7,586 nt of DNA from Pseudomonadota bacterium (GCA_003242645.1 QGVC01000171.1:1-7586); one strand, 5' to 3'. Shown: positions 1 through 6,532, counted from the stretch's first letter. The notes: a model not told the origin generated them from the letters alone. Numbers and translations: made by a program.

Positions 1-24
1 GTCGGGGAATTTTATAAGAGACAG
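1..24 (+). other. Probable Nextera/Tn5 mosaic-end adapter remnant
   Basis: Bases 13-24 read TATAAGAGACAG, identical to the last 12 bases of the Tn5 mosaic end used in Nextera library adapters. By hand alignment to the last 24 bases of the Nextera read-2 adapter, bases 1-24 match at 19 positions, with mismatches at 1, 6, 9, 10 and 12. Typical genomic coding sequence follows at once. The likeliest meaning is an untrimmed, error-containing adapter at a contig end. A chance match remains possible, because the 5' half is imperfect. Confidence 0.6.
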
Positions 25-169
25 GATGTATGCGGTCCGCGCCAAGGAGCCCTCCAAGATGGCCGACAAGTGGGACATCTACGAGGCGCTCGGCACCGTT
101 CCTGGGCCTGGAGAGGACCTCGAAATCCTTGCTCCGCCGAAGGACGGAACCTGCAAGATGAGCGCCTGA
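2..169 (+). CDS. ABC transporter substrate-binding protein, C-terminal fragment
   Basis: This is the last 55 codons of a gene whose start lies outside the window, read in frame from base 2 to the TGA at 167-169. The tail contains MYAVRAKEPSKMADKWDIYE followed by LGTVPGPGEDLEIL and a late cysteine. This matches the C-terminal end of periplasmic binding proteins of the branched-chain amino acid/amide/urea (HAAT) family, where a K-W-D-x-Y segment precedes a V-P-G segment. The adjoining livH and livMGF genes fit that assignment, since the binding protein gene often precedes the membrane and ATPase genes. Its substrate cannot be read from this fragment. The first eight codons (bases 2-25) overlap an adapter-like stretch and are probably not real protein; trustworthy sequence begins about base 25 (MYAVR). 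Confidence 0.75.
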   Translation, partial: SGNFIRDRMYAVRAKEPSKMADKWDIYEALGTVPGPGEDLEILAPPKDGTCKMSA

Positions 170-187
170 TCGCTCAAGCTATCAGCC

Positions 188-210
188 GGGGCGCGGAATT
201 TTAGCGCCCT
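188..210 (+). terminator. Short stem-loop between binding-protein gene and livH
   Basis: GGGCGC (189-194) pairs with GCGCCC (204-209) around the 9-base loop GGAATTTTA, and 188/210 can add a G-U pair. No T-run follows, so it is not a classical intrinsic terminator. Its place, about 20 bases after the binding-protein stop codon, suits an intercistronic hairpin that protects the upstream message or partly attenuates read-through, so that binding protein exceeds membrane subunits. That role is inferred from position only. Confidence 0.35.
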
Positions 211-240
211 GGCGCCATTCGTTAGTACGTCCTCCCCCAG

Positions 241-271
241 CACCTACGTGTGCTCAGCGATAGCGTGGGTG
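241..271 (+). promoter_or_regulatory. Imperfect stem-loop upstream of livH
   Basis: CACCTACG (241-248) can pair with CGTGGGTG (264-271) in RNA, with seven Watson-Crick pairs and one U-G, leaving a 15-base loop. It ends about 20 bases before the livH GTG start. The rest of the 170-290 gap shows no clear promoter boxes and only a poor Shine-Dalgarno for livH, so this structure might influence livH translation. Support is weak: an 8-bp arm in GC-rich DNA can arise by chance. Confidence 0.2.
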
Positions 272-290
272 ACTAGCGGCCGGTAGAAAC

Positions 291-1166
291 GTGGCGATTA
301 TCTTTCTTCTCGAACAGGTACTGAACGGGCTTCTGGTTGCCGCCTACTACCTGCTCATCGCGTTGGGCTTGTCCCTGATCTTCTCTCTCGGCGGCATCGT
401 GAACCTCGCTCATGGCGGGTTCTACGCCATCGGGGCGTATCTTGCTGTCACGCTTGCTCCGCATCTCGGCTTCGGCGGGGCGTTTGTCGCGTCCCCTGTT
501 CTGGTGGGGATGATCGGCATCATCATTGAGCGATTGTTTTTCCGCCGCTTCTATCGCCGGGATCCGATCCTCAGCCTCCTGCTCACGTTCGGGCTGGCGA
601 TGATCATCGAGCAGTCGCTGCGCATGGTCTACGGCGCCGCGCCAATTCCATTTTCAATTCCACCGGCGCTGCGCGGCCAGATCTTTATCGGCGATTTTCT
701 TTACCCGCGATATCGCCTCATAATTTTCGGTGTTGCCATTGCTGCGGTAACGGCGACCTGGTTCATCGTCTACCGGACCACCTTTGGGCGGGTTGTGCGT
801 GCAGGCGTGCAGAACCCCGATATGGTCGGCGCACTCGGCATTCCGCTGCAACCGTACATGACGGCAATCGCGGCGCTCGGCTTCGGCCTCGCCGGGCTTG
901 CCGGCGTGATGCTTGCCCCGATCACGGGCGTTCATCCCGCAATGGGCGCGGAAATGCTGGTCGCCGCTTTCGTCGTTGTGGTCATTGGCGGCCTCGGCTC
1001 GTTTTGGGGCGTCATTCTGGCGGCGCTGCTGGTGGGCATAGTTCGTGGCGTCACGATCTACTTCTATCCGCCGGCAGGCGAAGCCTCGATGTACCTGCTT
1101 ATGGCGCTGGTTCTCCTGCTGAGGCCGCGCGGTCTCCTTGGGGAACGCATCCAGAGATTCGAATAG
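291..1166 (+). CDS. livH: Branched-chain amino acid/amide-type ABC transporter permease (LivH family)
   Basis: This encodes a 291-residue polytopic inner-membrane protein that forms one half of the translocation channel of a HAAT-family ABC importer, pairing with the LivM domain encoded next. Visible LivH signatures are the N-terminal helix LLIALGLSLIFSLGGIVNLAHG (residues 21-42, with the family-typical VNLAHGGFYAIGAY at 37-50) and the cytoplasmic coupling-loop region TTFGRVVRAGVQNPDMVGA (163-181). Further on are the glycine-rich FVVVVIGGLGSFWG (227-240) and a C-terminal LLLRPRGLLGE (275-285). Length is normal for the family. The start is GTG at 291: an in-frame stop lies at 270-272 and no other plausible start occurs before the first conserved helix. 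The ribosome site is weak (GGTAG). The gene ends 3 bp before livMGF, so the two are cotranscribed. Substrate could be branched-chain amino acids, amides, urea or aromatic acids; membrane sequence alone does not tell. Confidence 0.93.
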   Translation: MAIIFLLEQVLNGLLVAAYYLLIALGLSLIFSLGGIVNLAHGGFYAIGAYLAVTLAPHLGFGGAFVASPVLVGMIGIIIERLFFRRFYRRDPILSLLLTFGLAMIIEQSLRMVYGAAPIPFSIPPALRGQIFIGDFLYPRYRLIIFGVAIAAVTATWFIVYRTTFGRVVRAGVQNPDMVGALGIPLQPYMTAIAALGFGLAGLAGVMLAPITGVHPAMGAEMLVAAFVVVVIGGLGSFWGVILAALLVGIVRGVTIYFYPPAGEASMYLLMALVLLLRPRGLLGERIQRFE

Positions 1167-1169
1167 CCT

Positions 1170-3701
1170 ATGATCCGCAATTCCTTCCTCGGCGATCGCT
1201 GGCCTCCTCTCATTGCCGCGGCTGCTCTCGCGATCCTGCCGTTCGCGCTGGATGCCGTCGGCTTGCCTTTGCGGTCGTCCATCGACGTGGTGGTTTTCTC
1301 GATCGCCTGCATGGGCCTCAACGTGCTCATTGGCTATACGGGGCTCGTCTCTTTTGGGCATGGCGCCTGGTTCGGGCTCGGCGCTTATGCAGCAGCCCTG
1401 AGCCAAAAACATTGGTTTCCGGGAGACGTCGTTCTTCCGGCGCTGTTTGCAATCGCCTTCGTTACTGTGTCGTCAACGCTGCTTGGCGCCCTCATCCTGC
1501 GGCGGCGCGGCGTTTATTTCTCACTGCTCACGCTGGCGCTGACCGCCCTGCTCTTCGCGATAACCTATCGATGGACGGAATTCACCGGCGGTGAAAGCGG
1601 CCTGGGCGGCGTCACACGCGCTACGGTGCTCGGGCTCAATCTTGAAGACGATCACATTTATTACTGGGTGGTCGCCGCGATTGGCCTCGGCGTAACCTAC
1701 GCGCTTTGGCGTTTCCACCGATCGCCGGCGGGAACGGCTCTCGTTGCCATACGCGAAAACGAGGAACGCGCCCGTTTCATTGGTTACCCGACAAATCGCT
1801 ACAAACTCTTAGGCTTCGTGATTTCAGCCGCCGTCGTCGCTGTTGCCGGCGTGCTTTCCGTTTTCAACCATCGCTTCGCCTCCGCCGAGCCTTTGGCCGT
1901 CGCCTTTTCGGGCGAGCTGATCGCCATGGTGGTAATCGGCGGCATGCGCAGTTTCCTCGGCCCGGCTCTCGGCGCGCTGTTCTATATTTTATTCCGCGAG
2001 TTCCTTTCGATCTGGACGCCGCATTGGCTGCTCTTCTTCGGCATCCTGTTCGTCTTCTTCGTCATGTTCTCGCCAAGTGGCCTCGTCGGTGTTGCCGGAC
2101 GCCTCATCGCGCCGTTCCGGAAGCGGATTATTGAAGAAGCCGCCATGGCGGGACGGACGATTTCAGACGAGCCGCTGCCGGCCTTCCTCATCCCCCATGA
2201 GCACTACGATGGCGCTATCCTTGAAGTGCGGGGAATTTCGAAAAGCTTTGGCGGCATTCACGCCGTGCAGGGCGTAAGTTTCGATGTGCGCGATCGCTCC
2301 CTGCACGCGCTCATCGGCCCGAACGGCGCCGGCAAAACCACGGCATTCAACCTGATTTCCGGAATGTTCCCGCCAGACGAGGGAAACATTCTGCTCCGTG
2401 GTCAGTCGATTGCGGGGCTAGCTCCCGAAGCCATCACGGCCGCGGGAATTGGCCGTTCTTTCCAGATCACCAATCTCTTCCCGGGTTTGACGGTCGAAGA
2501 AAATCTGCGGCTTGCCGTCCAAGCGCGTCATCCGCGGCGTATGGACCCCTGGACCGCGGCCCGCTCTATCGCGGAGATCGAAGACGAAACCAGGGCAATA
2601 ATCCATTATCTCGGCGTTGCAGGCATCGAGCTGGCCGAAGCGGGCGCGCTCTCCTATGGCGGACAACGACTGCTCGACATGGGCCTGGCATTAGCCACGA
2701 AACCGCGGCTGCTGCTTCTCGACGAGCCTCTCGCCGGCCTTTCGGCCGCCGAGCGGCAGCGCATCGGCGATATCATCAAGCGTGTCTCGGCCGATGTGCC
2801 GGTACTTTTGGTCGAGCACGACATCGACCGCGTTTTCCAGATCGCCGATGCCGTCACGGTGATGAACGAGGGCAAGGTGCTCGTCGACGGCACGGTGGAG
2901 GACGCGCGCACGAGCCCTGAGGTTCAGCAAGTCTATATCGGCTCCGGCGCGGCGAGCGTCGCCGCAAAGCCGAGAGAAAGCGCTGCCGAACCCGAGGCGA
3001 TGCTGACAGTCGAGAACATCAACACCTTCTACGGCAAGAGCCACATCCTTGCGGACGTCTCATTCGACGTGCACCAGCACGAGATCGTCGCGCTTCTCGG
3101 CCGCAATGGTGCCGGCAAGTCGACGCTGCTCAAAACGCTCATCGGCATCGCTCCACCGGCTTCCGGTTCGATACGTCTTGCCGGGCAGGAGATTTCGGGC
3201 CTGCCGTCAGCCCAAATCGCCCAACGCGGCATCGGCTATGTCCCGCAAGGCCGCGGTCTCTTCGCCGGGATGACGGTGGCGCAAAATCTCGAGCTCGGAC
3301 GCCTCTATCGCCAAAAGGGCGACGGCGTGCGCTGGGACCTCGAGCGGGTCTTCGAGTACTTCCCCCGAATCCGCGAGCGCCTCGATACGCCGGCGGATTT
3401 CCTTTCCGGCGGTGAGCAGCAGATGGTGGCCGTCGCCCGCGCGCTTTCCGGCGATGTGAAAGTGCTTCTGCTGGACGAGCCTTTCGAGGGGCTGGCGCCC
3501 GCGATCGTCGAGCAGCTGTTCGAGAGCTTCGACCGGCTTCGCCGCGAGGTCTCGATCATCATCGTCGACCACAACCTCGACCTCGCCCTCGCCCTTTCCG
3601 ATCGTACCATCGTCCTCGAACGCGGCCGCGTGATCCACACCGGCCCATCCAAGGACCTCCGCGACGATCTCGATTTGCGACGGAAAGTGTTGTGGTTGTG
3701 A
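1170..3701 (+). CDS. LivM-LivG-LivF fusion: ABC importer permease with two ATPase domains
   Basis: This single 843-residue chain carries three normally separate HAAT importer subunits. Residues 1-311 are a LivM permease (GYTGLVSFGHGAWFGLGAYA at 55-74; coupling-loop region AIRENEERARFIGYP at 193-207; PSGLVG at 302-307). A charged linker (about 312-349) leads to a LivG ATPase at about 350-593. It has Walker A GPNGAGKTT 383-391, Q-loop Q432, signature LSYGGQ 494-499, Walker B aspartate D518 with E519, and switch H550. An alanine/glutamate-rich linker (594-610) leads to a LivF ATPase at 611-843. It has Walker A GRNGAGKST 644-652, Q693, LSGGEQ 745-750, D769-E770 and H801. All catalytic residues of both ATPases are intact, so the chain should hydrolyse ATP and drive uptake with LivH. 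The frame is open throughout, so the fusion is not a frameshift artefact. An internal ATG at 3000 opens the LivF part, but its upstream GAGG is only 2 bases away, so separate translation is unlikely. LivM-LivG fusions are common in alphaproteobacteria; the triple form is less usual. Confidence 0.94.
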   Translation: MIRNSFLGDRWPPLIAAAALAILPFALDAVGLPLRSSIDVVVFSIACMGLNVLIGYTGLVSFGHGAWFGLGAYAAALSQKHWFPGDVVLPALFAIAFVTVSSTLLGALILRRRGVYFSLLTLALTALLFAITYRWTEFTGGESGLGGVTRATVLGLNLEDDHIYYWVVAAIGLGVTYALWRFHRSPAGTALVAIRENEERARFIGYPTNRYKLLGFVISAAVVAVAGVLSVFNHRFASAEPLAVAFSGELIAMVVIGGMRSFLGPALGALFYILFREFLSIWTPHWLLFFGILFVFFVMFSPSGLVGVAGRLIAPFRKRIIEEAAMAGRTISDEPLPAFLIPHEHYDGAILEVRGISKSFGGIHAVQGVSFDVRDRSLHALIGPNGAGKTTAFNLISGMFPPDEGNILLRGQSIAGLAPEAITAAGIGRSFQITNLFPGLTVEENLRLAVQARHPRRMDPWTAARSIAEIEDETRAIIHYLGVAGIELAEAGALSYGGQRLLDMGLALATKPRLLLLDEPLAGLSAAERQRIGDIIKRVSADVPVLLVEHDIDRVFQIADAVTVMNEGKVLVDGTVEDARTSPEVQQVYIGSGAASVAAKPRESAAEPEAMLTVENINTFYGKSHILADVSFDVHQHEIVALLGRNGAGKSTLLKTLIGIAPPASGSIRLAGQEISGLPSAQIAQRGIGYVPQGRGLFAGMTVAQNLELGRLYRQKGDGVRWDLERVFEYFPRIRERLDTPADFLSGGEQQMVAVARALSGDVKVLLLDEPFEGLAPAIVEQLFESFDRLRREVSIIIVDHNLDLALALSDRTIVLERGRVIHTGPSKDLRDDLDLRRKVLWL

Positions 3702-3787
3702 GTATGGTAGCGCCTCGGTATAACGTCTTAGGGTAAATATGCCGCCGATGTATTGTTTCGGTTGTCGGACGCGAAGTGCCGCTCTAG
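3702..3787. other. Convergent intergenic region, no terminator recognised
   Basis: These 86 bp separate the stop codons of livMGF (+ strand) and the TetR gene (- strand). I found no stem followed by a T-run in either direction. The two transcripts may end by Rho or overlap each other. The stretch is somewhat more AT-rich than the flanking genes. Confidence 0.4.
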
Positions 3788-4474
3788 CTAGCGTCGATGT
3801 CGCAACCGATCCGGCTTCAGTGCCGAATGCAGGACCATTTTCACTGCCTGCTGGCGCAATGCCTTTTGACCCTTTGCGCGAAATAGACGATCTCCGAACA
3901 AGCGAGAAAAGGTAGCTCTGTTCGACACATTGAAAAAGCTAAGCGCGCTGATCAGCCAATGCAGCTCCAGGGGATCGACGTCGTCGCGAAAAAGACCCTC
4001 CTTCTTGCCGCGCCTGCAGATCGCCTCCAGCTTCTCGATCGCACCCGCATTCAGACGTTTGATCAGCTTCGACTGATCAAGATGGGCGCCGTGGTGAATG
4101 TTCTCGATCATCACCAGCCGAATGAAATCGGGATTGCTGCTGTGATGATCAAAAGTGAACTCGACGAGACGGGTTAGCGCCTCCACCGGTGGTAAATGCT
4201 CCAGGTTTAGCTTTTGCTCGCCCTCTCGGACCTTCTGGTAGGCCTCCTCCAGCACGCGGCGAAAGAGCCCTTCTTTGTCGCCGAAGTAGTAATAGATCAT
4301 GCGCTTGGAGGTGCGCGTCTTGGCCGCGATCTCGTCGATGCGGGCCCCCGATAGACCCTTCGCGGCGAACTCCGTGCTCGCGACAGCAAGAATATTGGAC
4401 TGCACGCCTGCCGGATCCTGCTTCCAGCCGCGGCGGTTCATGCATTTCCGCAGGTCCAGCCTTACCTCGCTCAT
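3788..4474 (-). CDS. TetR/AcrR-family transcriptional regulator
   Basis: This encodes a 228-residue one-component regulator. The DNA-binding domain spans about residues 27-74: helix 1 ILAVASTEFAAKG (28-40), helix 2 ARIDEIAAKT (44-53), and the turn plus recognition helix TSKRMIYYYFGDKEGLF (55-71), with the family's YYYF-x-x-K-E-x-L signature. Residues about 95-220 form an all-helical ligand-binding and dimerisation domain with no residues that name a ligand. The start is ATG at 4474, because GGAG (minus-strand, 4484-4487) sits 9 bases upstream. The longer frame opening with TTG at 4489 would bury this site, and the ATG at 4441 has a poorer one. The protein has an N-terminal extension of about 25 residues before the first helix. 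The gene is divergent from the dehydrogenase-TRAP operon and shares with it a region bearing two inverted repeats. It is therefore probably an autoregulated local repressor, released by the transported compound or a breakdown product (inferred). Confidence 0.92.
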   Translation of the reverse strand: MSEVRLDLRKCMNRRGWKQDPAGVQSNILAVASTEFAAKGLSGARIDEIAAKTRTSKRMIYYYFGDKEGLFRRVLEEAYQKVREGEQKLNLEHLPPVEALTRLVEFTFDHHSSNPDFIRLVMIENIHHGAHLDQSKLIKRLNAGAIEKLEAICRRGKKEGLFRDDVDPLELHWLISALSFFNVSNRATFSRLFGDRLFRAKGQKALRQQAVKMVLHSALKPDRLRHRR

Positions 4475-4483
4475 GCACGCAGT

Positions 4484-4487
4484 CTCC
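4484..4487 (-). promoter_or_regulatory. Ribosome binding site of the TetR gene
   Basis: GGAG on the minus strand lies 9 bases before the ATG at 4474. It decides the start in favour of that ATG over the in-frame TTG at 4489, which it overlaps. Confidence 0.6.
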
Positions 4488-4501
4488 AAACCCGGGAAGG
4501 C

Positions 4502-4530
4502 TTTCTACACGAATGAACCGGTTCGTTCAA
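4502..4530 (-). promoter_or_regulatory. Candidate sigma-70 promoter of the TetR gene
   Basis: On the minus strand, TTGAAC (4525-4530) and TAGAAA (4502-4507) are separated by exactly 17 bp; each matches 4 of 6 consensus positions. The -10 box ends 27 bp before the TetR ATG, which leaves room for a short leader containing the GGAG site. The first inverted repeat (4514-4529) covers most of the -35 box and much of the spacer, a position that would allow autorepression. The boxes are imperfect, and no promoter for the opposite direction could be assigned with similar support. Confidence 0.45.
4514..4529. promoter_or_regulatory. Inverted-repeat operator 1 (TGAAC-N6-GTTCA)
   Basis: TGAACCGGTTCGTTCA is a 16-bp site with outer arms TGAAC/GTTCA. 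It also contains the perfect 10-bp palindrome GAACCGGTTC at 4515-4524. It lies within the divergent intergenic region and overlaps the candidate TetR promoter. Palindromes of about 16 bp flanking a TetR gene are the usual binding sites of these dimeric regulators. Confidence 0.7.
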
Positions 4531-4544
4531 AGTGCTTGCGTGAG

Positions 4545-4560
4545 TGAACCAGATGGTTCA
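4545..4560. promoter_or_regulatory. Inverted-repeat operator 2 (TGAACCA-GA-TGGTTCA)
   Basis: TGAACCAGATGGTTCA has two perfect 7-bp arms around a GA centre. It has the same outer arms and the same 16-bp length as operator 1, and the two sites are offset by 31 bp, about three helical turns. This would place two regulator dimers on the same DNA face. It lies 33 bp before the dehydrogenase start codon, where bound repressor would block transcription of the + strand operon. Confidence 0.75.
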
Positions 4561-4581
4561 GTAGTAGCACTGACTTTAATC

Positions 4582-4588
4582 GGAGGGG
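4582..4588 (+). promoter_or_regulatory. Strong ribosome binding site selecting a TTG start
   Basis: GGAGGGG, with GGAGG ending 7 bases before the TTG at 4594, is a near-ideal Shine-Dalgarno. It is the reason for choosing the rare TTG codon rather than the GTG at 4639 or any start further upstream in the same open frame. Confidence 0.75.
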
Positions 4589-4593
4589 AGAAT

Positions 4594-5508
4594 TTGAAAA
4601 CTGCAGGGCCAACCGGTGCTCTTGCGGCGTGCCAGACCGTGAGTGAGCGAAAGCGCTCGGTTCTCGTCGGCTTGCTCGGTTCTGGGATTCAACTCTCGCG
4701 CACGCCGGCAATGCATGAGGCGGCAGCACGCGACCTCGGCATACCCTATGTTTATCGCCTGCTCGACACGGATCAGATGCGCGAGCCGCAGCCCTCGCTC
4801 GCAGATCTCCTGCGTTTCGCCGAATGCTTCGGCTTCTCTGGCCTGAATGTCACGTTCCCTTACAAGCAGGAAATATTGCCGCTGCTCGATGAGTTGTCGC
4901 CCGCTGCGAGCGAGGTCGGCTCTGTCAATACCGTCATCTTCAGGGACGGCCGCCGCATCGGCGACAACACGGACGTGTGGGGCTTCCGCGAGAGTTTCCG
5001 TCGCAGCATGAGCGAGGCTCCCCGCCGGCGGGTCCTGCTGCTCGGGGCTGGCGGCGCAGGCGCAGCCGTTGCGCACGCACTCCTCGAATGCGACACTGGT
5101 TGCGTGCTAATCTTTGACGCTGAATTTTTTCGGGCCACGCGGCTGGCAACGCGCCTGAAAGGCCGCTTCGGAGCGAATCGGGCAGAGGCCGTTGAGGACA
5201 TTGCGGCCGCGGTCCGCGCCAGTGACGGCATTGTCAACGCGACGCCGGTCGGCATGGTCAAGCTGCCGGGTATGCCTCTAAAACCCGAGTATATCGCTCC
5301 CCGCCACTGGGTGGTCGACATCATCTACTTTCCACTCGAAACTGAGTTGCTGCGCCATGCGAAACGCCTCGGGTGCCAAACCTCCTCAGGCGAAGGCATG
5401 GCGGTGTTTCAGGCCGTGCGGGCATTTGAGCTTTTCACTGGAGTTGAACCTAACATCGATGTGATGAGAGCAACCTTCGCGGACTTCGATCGCGCGTCGA
5501 TAGAGTGA
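4594..5508 (+). CDS. Quinate/shikimate dehydrogenase (shikimate dehydrogenase family, QsuD-like)
   Basis: The 304-residue cytoplasmic enzyme is predicted to oxidise the cyclohexane hydroxyl of quinate or shikimate with NAD+. The N-terminal substrate domain has LSRTPAMHE (34-42), where S35 and T37 take the place of the S-x-S of AroE. It also has NVTFPYK (85-91) with catalytic Lys91, the VNT motif (111-113, Asn112), and GDNTDVWGF (123-131) with catalytic Asp127. The nucleotide domain has GAGGAGAA (151-158), then NATPVGM (215-221) and GEGMAVFQA (266-274) with Gln273. After the second beta strand of the Rossmann fold comes an acidic residue (LIFDAE, Asp175) rather than an NRT-type NADP site, which suggests NAD and a catabolic role. 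The SRTPAMHE motif and the HWV-DIIYFPLETELL segment resemble, from memory, the quinate/shikimate dehydrogenase of Corynebacterium. TTG start and an N-terminal extension of about 20 residues are unusual. It is first in an operon with dctPQM, 37 bp before dctP. Alternative: a dehydrogenase for another cyclic hydroxy acid. Confidence 0.9.
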   Translation: MKTAGPTGALAACQTVSERKRSVLVGLLGSGIQLSRTPAMHEAAARDLGIPYVYRLLDTDQMREPQPSLADLLRFAECFGFSGLNVTFPYKQEILPLLDELSPAASEVGSVNTVIFRDGRRIGDNTDVWGFRESFRRSMSEAPRRRVLLLGAGGAGAAVAHALLECDTGCVLIFDAEFFRATRLATRLKGRFGANRAEAVEDIAAAVRASDGIVNATPVGMVKLPGMPLKPEYIAPRHWVVDIIYFPLETELLRHAKRLGCQTSSGEGMAVFQAVRAFELFTGVEPNIDVMRATFADFDRASIE

Positions 5509-5534
5509 TGCGCATCCAATTTGACTAGAGACAG

Positions 5535-5539
5535 GGAGG
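5535..5539 (+). promoter_or_regulatory. Ribosome binding site of dctP
   Basis: GGAGG lies 6 bases before the ATG at 5546, a strong site consistent with high expression of a periplasmic binding protein. It falls in the 37-bp gap after the dehydrogenase stop, where I see no separate promoter. Confidence 0.6.
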
Positions 5540-5545
5540 AAAGTC

Positions 5546-6532
5546 ATGACCTTGAAGGCGACACGCCGCCAGCTTCTGATGGGAACTGCCGCGCTTGGTA
5601 CCGCAGCCGCCTTGCCGGCATTCGCGCAGGAAAAGCCGAAGCTTCGCTTCTCTGCGGTATTCTCGGAGCAGGATATTCGCGCCGAAATGATGAAGAAGTT
5701 CGCTGATGCCATCGCGGACGACTTCACATTTGAAGGCTATTATGGTGGCAACCTTTTCAAGCAGGGGACGGAGCTCGTCGCGTTGCAACGCGGCAATCTC
5801 GAGATGGGAAATATTGCCCCGCAAGACATTTCCAAGCAGATCCCGGCATGGTCGATTGTAACAGCCGGCTACTTGTTCCGGGATGCGGCTCACGTGAAGA
5901 AATTTTTCAACAGCGAGCCCGGAATCGAGTTGAAGAAAATGGCCGAGGATCAACTTGGAATCAAAATCCTTGGCCCGACCTACTTCGGAGTTCGCCAACT
6001 CGGCCTCAAGCCTGACAAAGAAATCCGGACACCTGCTGACTTGGCGGGAATCAAGCTGCGTATGCCGCCTGGGGAAGCTTGGCAATTCCTCGGTGAGGCC
6101 CTTGGCGCCAATCCGACACCGATGGCTTACGCCGAGGTCTATACCGGCCTGCAGACCGGCGCGATCGACGGGCAAGATAATCCTCTGCCAAACGTCGAGA
6201 ATATGAAATTCTACGAGGTCATGTCGCAGATCGTGCTGACCTCGCACCTCGTCGGCTTCGATCTTCTGACGGTCTCGAAGCGCGTCTGGGATCAGATGGA
6301 TTCCGCAAAGCAGGCCAAATTCCAGGCGGCGGCGGACGAGGCGATCGACTTTTCCACCGAGAAGCATCTCGCGCGCGAGCGCGAGCTGATCCAATTTTTC
6401 AAAGACAAAGGGCTGAAGGTCTATGAGCCCGACCAGGAGGCCTTCCGCAAGCACGTACAAGCAAAATACCTCGCCTCTGATCTCGCGAAACACTGGCCCG
6501 CCGGCATGGTGGACAAAATCAACGCGCTCTGA
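5546..6532 (+). CDS. dctP: TRAP transporter solute-binding protein, DctP family
   Basis: This 328-residue periplasmic receptor captures a carboxylate and delivers it to the DctQM membrane pair. The N-terminus is an export signal with a twin-arginine-like motif TRRQLL (6-11), a small-residue hydrophobic stretch (12-24) and a probable cleavage after AFA (25-27). The mature part shows the DctP pattern: early strand LRFSAVFSE (33-41), YYGGNLFKQGTELVALQRGNLEMG (65-88), FGVRQLGLK (147-155), and RTPADLAGIKLRMP (161-174). It continues with AYAEVYTGLQTGAIDGQDNPL (194-214). Arg172 in LRMP is the position that in this family normally salt-bridges the ligand carboxylate, so an anionic substrate is expected. 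Length is typical. Its neighbours are the dehydrogenase upstream and, after a hairpin, dctQ downstream. The dehydrogenase suggests quinate, shikimate or a similar hydroxy acid as substrate (inference). Family members for C4-dicarboxylates or sugar acids are not excluded. Confidence 0.94.
   Translation: MTLKATRRQLLMGTAALGTAAALPAFAQEKPKLRFSAVFSEQDIRAEMMKKFADAIADDFTFEGYYGGNLFKQGTELVALQRGNLEMGNIAPQDISKQIPAWSIVTAGYLFRDAAHVKKFFNSEPGIELKKMAEDQLGIKILGPTYFGVRQLGLKPDKEIRTPADLAGIKLRMPPGEAWQFLGEALGANPTPMAYAEVYTGLQTGAIDGQDNPLPNVENMKFYEVMSQIVLTSHLVGFDLLTVSKRVWDQMDSAKQAKFQAAADEAIDFSTEKHLARERELIQFFKDKGLKVYEPDQEAFRKHVQAKYLASDLAKHWPAGMVDKINAL

Noticed and set aside
654..1412. Long open frame on the minus strand opposite livH and the start of livMGF
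   Set aside because: The translation is low-complexity (rich in R, H, E, Q) with no family resemblance and spans two well-supported + strand genes.
3000..3002. Internal ATG as a separate livF start
   Set aside because: The frame is continuous with LivG, with no stop, and the nearest purine-rich site is only 2 bases away; the fusion is the simpler reading.
4475..4489. TetR start at the TTG at 4489
   Set aside because: It would consume the GGAG that is well placed for the ATG at 4474, and it adds five residues without family support.
4575..4580. TTTAAT as a -10 box for the dehydrogenase operon
   Set aside because: It lies only 1 base before the Shine-Dalgarno, so transcription would start inside or after that site, and no -35 box sits at a proper distance.
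4189..4593. Upstream extension of the dehydrogenase reading frame
   Set aside because: The frame stays open, but the extra residues do not resemble the family, overlap the TetR gene in antisense and cross the operator region. The strong ribosome site places the start at 4594.
4645..4658. Small hairpin GAGCG-AAAG-CGCTC
   Set aside because: It lies inside the dehydrogenase coding region, has a 5-bp stem, and is expected by chance in GC-rich DNA.
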